The notes under the pieces were generated by a model. The model made no database searches. It was not told the DNA's origin and saw only the letters and a program-made list of their open reading frames with translations. From UBA1672 sp964351365 (GTDB lineage Bacteria > Pseudomonadota > Alphaproteobacteria > Micavibrionales > Micavibrionaceae), in assembly GCA_964351365.1 (NCBI GenBank), contig CAYGNP010000009.1, forward strand, positions 1 to 64,000: a stretch of 64,000 nucleotides of DNA, in the 5' to 3' direction. Made by a program: the position numbers and the translations under genes. The first letter of the stretch is position 1; each line of letters starts with the position of its first letter. Below are positions 60,551-64,000 of this stretch, piece by piece.

Positions 60551-61930
60551 CTAGATCATGAAAATAGCGGCAAGCCCCAGAAATGAGAGGAAACCGATCA
60601 CATCTGTGACAGTGGTCAGGAGGACTGTGGATGAAACGGCGGGGTCGGTGCCGATGCGGTCGAGCATGAGGGGAATTCCTGCGCCGAATAGGCCGGCTGC
60701 TATAAGGTTTATGACCATTGCGGTTGCTATGACCATTCCGAGAATGGCACTTTGGAACCAAATGGCGGCGAGAAAACCGATGAGGACGGCAAAAACAAAC
60801 CCGTTGAGCAATCCCACCAGTGTTTCTTTCCAGATGACGCGCCACGTATTTGTTCCGGTCAGCTCGTGCATGGCAATCGCGCGCACAGCAACGGTCAGGG
60901 CTTGTGTTCCTGCATTTCCGCCCATGGATGCGACAATTGGCATCAGCACCGCCAGAGCGACGATTTGTTCAATTGTGGCATCAAAAAAGGAGATGACAAT
61001 AGAGGCGAGGATTGCAGTGAGCAGGTTTATGAACAGCCAGCGAAAACGTGTATTGGCCGTTGAGATTACGGCGCGGTAAAGGTCGCCCTGGTCAACCCCG
61101 GCAAGGCGCAGGATATCTTCCTGTGCCTCTTCGTCGATAACGTCAACGATGTCGTCAATGGTGACAACGCCGATTAGCCTGCCGGTTTTATCAATGACGG
61201 GCGCGGAGATGATGTTTTCACGGCGGAAAATCTGTGCAACTTGTTCCTGATCCATATCCGCAGGGATAGGGTGCGTGTCTTCGAGGCTAAGGTCTTTGAT
61301 TTTTGTCGAGCGTTTGGAGCGGATGACCCGACTGAGTGGTACTTCACCGGTTAAGTGGTGAAGGGGATCTATGATGAAAATATCAAAGAAATCTTTGGGC
61401 AGGGTTTCGCTTGCGGCGCGCAAGTAGTCGATTGTCTTTCCTACTGTCCAGAATTCAGGGATGCTGACGAGCTCGCGGCGCATTAATCGTCCTGCACTAT
61501 CTTCAGGGAAGCTGAGGCCTTCTTCCATGGCCAGGCGCGTTTGCGCGGAGAGTTTGTTTATGACATCTTTTTGAAAATTTTCATCAAGATTTTCAATCAG
61601 GAGGAGTGCGTCATCACTTTCCAGATTCGTGAGCATTTCCGCAACTTTTATAGCGGGCATAGAGGAGAGCGACTCGCGGCTTAGTTCCTGATCCATTTCT
61701 GTGAAGGTTTGCGGGTGCAGCGCATCGCTGTACATTGACAGAAGCTCGGCGCGGTCTTCACTTTTGATTTTGCTGAGTAGTTCGGCAGAGTCAGAGGCGC
61801 TGAGGTCGTCTAGAATTGCGTGAACTGTATCAGTATCCTGTGCGCGTGCACATTCCACAACCTCGCGGATGGTTTCATCCGGCAGATAGGTTTGCAGATC
61901 TTCGGGTAGTGATGTGGTTGGTTGGCTCAT
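60551..61930 (-). CDS. mgtE: Magnesium transporter MgtE
   Basis: A protein of 459 aa. The cytosolic N domain (about 20-135) has acidic helical repeats ('DLSASDSAELLSKIKSEDRA'). Two CBS domains follow (about 150-270; 'VSIPEFWTVGKTIDYLRAA' and 'RLIGVVTIDDIVDVIDEEA'). The five-helix pore domain is at about 295-455 with the family motif 'PIVASMGGNAGTQALTVAVRAIA'. It is an Mg(2+) channel, gated by Mg(2+) through the CBS and N domains. It is monocistronic, flanked by 65-90 bp spacers. Confidence 0.97.
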   Translation of the reverse strand: MSQPTTSLPEDLQTYLPDETIREVVECARAQDTDTVHAILDDLSASDSAELLSKIKSEDRAELLSMYSDALHPQTFTEMDQELSRESLSSMPAIKVAEMLTNLESDDALLLIENLDENFQKDVINKLSAQTRLAMEEGLSFPEDSAGRLMRRELVSIPEFWTVGKTIDYLRAASETLPKDFFDIFIIDPLHHLTGEVPLSRVIRSKRSTKIKDLSLEDTHPIPADMDQEQVAQIFRRENIISAPVIDKTGRLIGVVTIDDIVDVIDEEAQEDILRLAGVDQGDLYRAVISTANTRFRWLFINLLTAILASIVISFFDATIEQIVALAVLMPIVASMGGNAGTQALTVAVRAIAMHELTGTNTWRVIWKETLVGLLNGFVFAVLIGFLAAIWFQSAILGMVIATAMVINLIAAGLFGAGIPLMLDRIGTDPAVSSTVLLTTVTDVIGFLSFLGLAAIFMI

Positions 61931-61995
61931 GCTTGTCCCGCCTGTGTGTGACAGCAGCAGTATAGTGAGCCTTTTGTTTTGTTACCAGTGCCTTT

Positions 61996-64000
61996 TTATG
62001 CGCGTTTGATTAAACGATGCGTTACATTATCGGTCAATGAGTCCTCGAATATCTGCGCGCCGACGGATGCCAGTGCTGTGATATTGACCACCGTACGGGT
62101 TGTTGCCGCGGGGGTTAGGATGTGTGCAGGGCGCGCGGCGCCAAGCAGTAAAGGCCCGATACTAATGCCGTCCGAAAACATTTTAACCAGATTAAATGCA
62201 ATGTTTGCCGATTCTACGTTGGGCATGATGAACAAATTCGCAAGACCGGTTAATTTTGAGTTCGGCATGACGCGCTGGCGGATGGCTTCGGACAGGGCGG
62301 TATCGCCTTGCATTTCTCCATCAATTTCAAGTTCTGGGTCGCGTCTGCGGATATCGGCGTAAGCGGCGCGCATTTTATCTGCGGAGTCGCAACGGCGCGT
62401 TCCGAAGTTAGAATGCGAAAGAAGCGCAACTTTTGGTACGATACCAAAGCGGCGGACTTCTTCGGCGGCAAGTAATGTCATTTCAGAGATTTGCGCAACT
62501 GTCGGGTTTGTGTTGATCTGTGTGTCGCAGAAGAAATACGTCCCTTGAGAGAGCTGAAGCGGGGCAAGCGCGGCAGGGGTTTCAACGCCGGCCTTGAGGC
62601 CAATGATGTCGCGCACATCTTCCAGATGCATATGGAAGTGGCCTTGTGTTCCACAAATCATTGCGTCGGCTTCGTCTTTATAGACCATAAGTGAGCCGAT
62701 AATTGTCGAGTTTGTGCGTACAAGTGTTTTTGCATCATCGGGCGTTACGCCGCGGCGTTCCATGATGCTGTGGTAGGTTTCCCAATAATCGCGGTAACGC
62801 GGATCATCCTGTGGGTCGCAGAGTTCGAAATCTTTGCCGGCCTTCATGCGCAGACCTAAGCGCCCAATGCGTTCTTCGATGACGGCTTTACGGCCGATAA
62901 GGGTTGGTTTTCCAAGGTTTTCATCAATGACGATTTGGGTGGCCTGAAGGATGCGTTCTTCCTCGCCCTCGCAATAGACAACACGTTTGGGGTTTTCTTG
63001 CGCGCGGGCATAAATTGGGCGCATCACCAGTTGTGAGCGGAAGTAATATTGTTTCAATCTGCTTTCATAGGCTTCGAAATCTTCGATTGGTCTTTGGGCG
63101 ACACCGCTTTTCATGGCGGCTTTGGCTACGGCCATTGGCAGATCGACGATCAGGCGAGGGTCGAAGGGTTTTGGAATGAGGTAATCGCGGCCAAAAGTGA
63201 GACTTTCTCCGCTGTAGACGCTTGCGACTTCGGCGACGGCTTCTTTGCGGGCCAGGGCGGCAAGAGCATCAACACAGGCGAGTTTCATATCCTCATTAAT
63301 TGTTGTTGCACCGACATCCAGCGCGCCGCGGAAGATGAAGGGGAAGCATAAAACATTATTGACCTGATTGGGGAAATCGGATCGGCCGGTACAGACGATA
63401 GCATCGGGTTTAACGGAATATGCATCTTCGGGCATGATTTCAGGTGTAGGATTAGCCAGAGCCATGATGAGCGGGGCGTCCGCCATGCGGGAGACTTTTT
63501 CCTTGTCCATGACACCAGGGCCGGACAGGCCGAGGAACACGTCCGCGTTATCTATGGCTTCGTCCAGTGTGCGTGCATTGGTTTTTGAGGCGAATACTGC
63601 TTTTTGAGGGTCCATGCCATCTTTACGGCCTTCGTAGACAACGCCGTTACGGTCGCAAACGATAATATTTTCGCGCTTCAGGCCAGCATGAACGAGCAAA
63701 TTCAAACATGCAATTGCGGATGCGCCTGCGCCGGAAGCAACAAGGCGGATATCTTCGATATTCCGCCCTGAGTATTCAATCCAGTTTCTGAATGCTGCGG
63801 TTACAATAATGGCTGTGCCGTGTTGGTCGTCATGGAAAACGGGAATTTTCATGCGCTCTTTTAGGCGGCGCTCCAGTTCGAAACACTCGGGGGCTTTGAA
63901 ATCTTCGAGGTTAATTCCGCCATAAGTGGGTTCGAGGGAGGCGATAATATCGACGAGTTTATCGACGTCGGTTTCATCAATTTCCACATCAACAGAATCG
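61996..64000 (-). CDS. maeB: NADP-dependent malic enzyme MaeB, 5' end outside window
   Basis: The frame runs off the right edge, so the N-terminus is missing; 668 codons are visible. The first residues in the window read DSVDVEIDETDVDKLVDIIA, in the middle of the malic domain, not at a start. The NAD(P) domain has 'VASGAGASAIACLNLLVHAG' and the 'DDQHGTAIIV' segment. From about 320 visible residues on, a phosphotransacetylase-like domain follows ('VYCEGEEERILQATQIV', 'LVRTNSTIIGSLMVYKDEAD'), as in MaeB. It converts malate to pyruvate with NADPH. The C-terminal domain is usually regulatory and lacks transacetylase activity. Confidence 0.95.
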   Translation of the reverse strand, partial: DSVDVEIDETDVDKLVDIIASLEPTYGGINLEDFKAPECFELERRLKERMKIPVFHDDQHGTAIIVTAAFRNWIEYSGRNIEDIRLVASGAGASAIACLNLLVHAGLKRENIIVCDRNGVVYEGRKDGMDPQKAVFASKTNARTLDEAIDNADVFLGLSGPGVMDKEKVSRMADAPLIMALANPTPEIMPEDAYSVKPDAIVCTGRSDFPNQVNNVLCFPFIFRGALDVGATTINEDMKLACVDALAALARKEAVAEVASVYSGESLTFGRDYLIPKPFDPRLIVDLPMAVAKAAMKSGVAQRPIEDFEAYESRLKQYYFRSQLVMRPIYARAQENPKRVVYCEGEEERILQATQIVIDENLGKPTLIGRKAVIEERIGRLGLRMKAGKDFELCDPQDDPRYRDYWETYHSIMERRGVTPDDAKTLVRTNSTIIGSLMVYKDEADAMICGTQGHFHMHLEDVRDIIGLKAGVETPAALAPLQLSQGTYFFCDTQINTNPTVAQISEMTLLAAEEVRRFGIVPKVALLSHSNFGTRRCDSADKMRAAYADIRRRDPELEIDGEMQGDTALSEAIRQRVMPNSKLTGLANLFIMPNVESANIAFNLVKMFSDGISIGPLLLGAARPAHILTPAATTRTVVNITALASVGAQIFEDSLTDNVTHRLIKRA

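Noticed and set aside
1..64000. CRISPR arrays, insertion sequences, toxin-antitoxin or phage modules
   Set aside because: Read for regularly spaced repeats, transposase motifs and typical gene pairs; none seen. Genes read as core chromosomal functions throughout.

Overview
The window looks like a chromosomal segment of a Gram-negative alphaproteobacterium with a moderate GC content (not computed). The evidence is a 5-aminolevulinate synthase (C4 haem pathway), pyruvate phosphate dikinase, a 17-kDa-antigen-type glycine-zipper lipoprotein, a bactofilin, an MaeB-type malic enzyme, and dnaK/dnaJ/grpE close to rph-rdgB-hemW. The lineage cannot be fixed further from sequence alone. Gene density is very high. 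I saw no transposase, integrase, phage module or CRISPR array.

Layout. 1-5.8 kb: a chaperone-usher type surface-fibre locus with two DUF4402 pilin-like proteins, a PapD-like chaperone and a very large usher carrying extra C-terminal domains. 5.9-7.4 kb: tRNA-Leu(TAA), a small MarR-type regulator with a 59-aa partner, and a pentapeptide-repeat protein. 7.6-10.6 kb: uvrC, a perfect parS centromere site, and a bactofilin. 10.6-12.6 kb: nth, an ogt-like gene and dapB. 12.6-17.9 kb: dnaJ, a second short J-domain protein, dnaK, grpE and a secreted unknown. 18-20.5 kb: rph-rdgB-hemW. 20.5-27.3 kb: mostly unknown envelope proteins, a stand-alone C-terminal helicase domain, a Rap1a/Tai-like protein, a permease and a polyprenyl diphosphate synthase. 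27.4-36.6 kb: ppdK, a ygfZ-like gene, a GT9 glycosyltransferase, a YejA-like binding protein, two PfkB kinases and a TetR regulator. 36.7-40.1 kb: hemA (ALAS), an unannotated 59-aa YjfB-like gene, a zincin-fold protein that has lost its catalytic histidines, and a cysteine-rich secreted orphan. 40.1-44.8 kb: htpG, pdxH, a surface lipoprotein and a 494-aa orphan. 45-50.5 kb: fabI with a thioesterase and a lipoprotein esterase, aroC and sppA. 50.4-57.9 kb: a minus-strand run lipoprotein-gmhA-xseB-ispA-dxs-HAD, then ispH, a P-loop protein and rnhA on the plus strand. 57.9-64 kb: a class A PBP, a GNAT protein, mgtE and the 3' part of maeB, which runs off the window.

How the parts work together. 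Isoprenoid synthesis (dxs, ispA, ispH, polyprenyl synthase), protein folding (dnaK/dnaJ/grpE/htpG), DNA repair (uvrC, nth, ogt-like) and envelope building (PBP, bactofilin, gmhA, GT9, sppA, lipoproteins) dominate. The parS site suggests the window lies in the origin-proximal part of the chromosome. Four convergent gene pairs end on a shared 4-bp palindromic double stop (CTAG or TTAA), which shows how compact the genome is.

The most unusual items are the usher with B-repeat-like, carboxypeptidase-regulatory-like and SPOR-like additions, the HExxH-less zincin homologue, the stand-alone helicase C-terminal domain, and the degenerate PfkB kinase.
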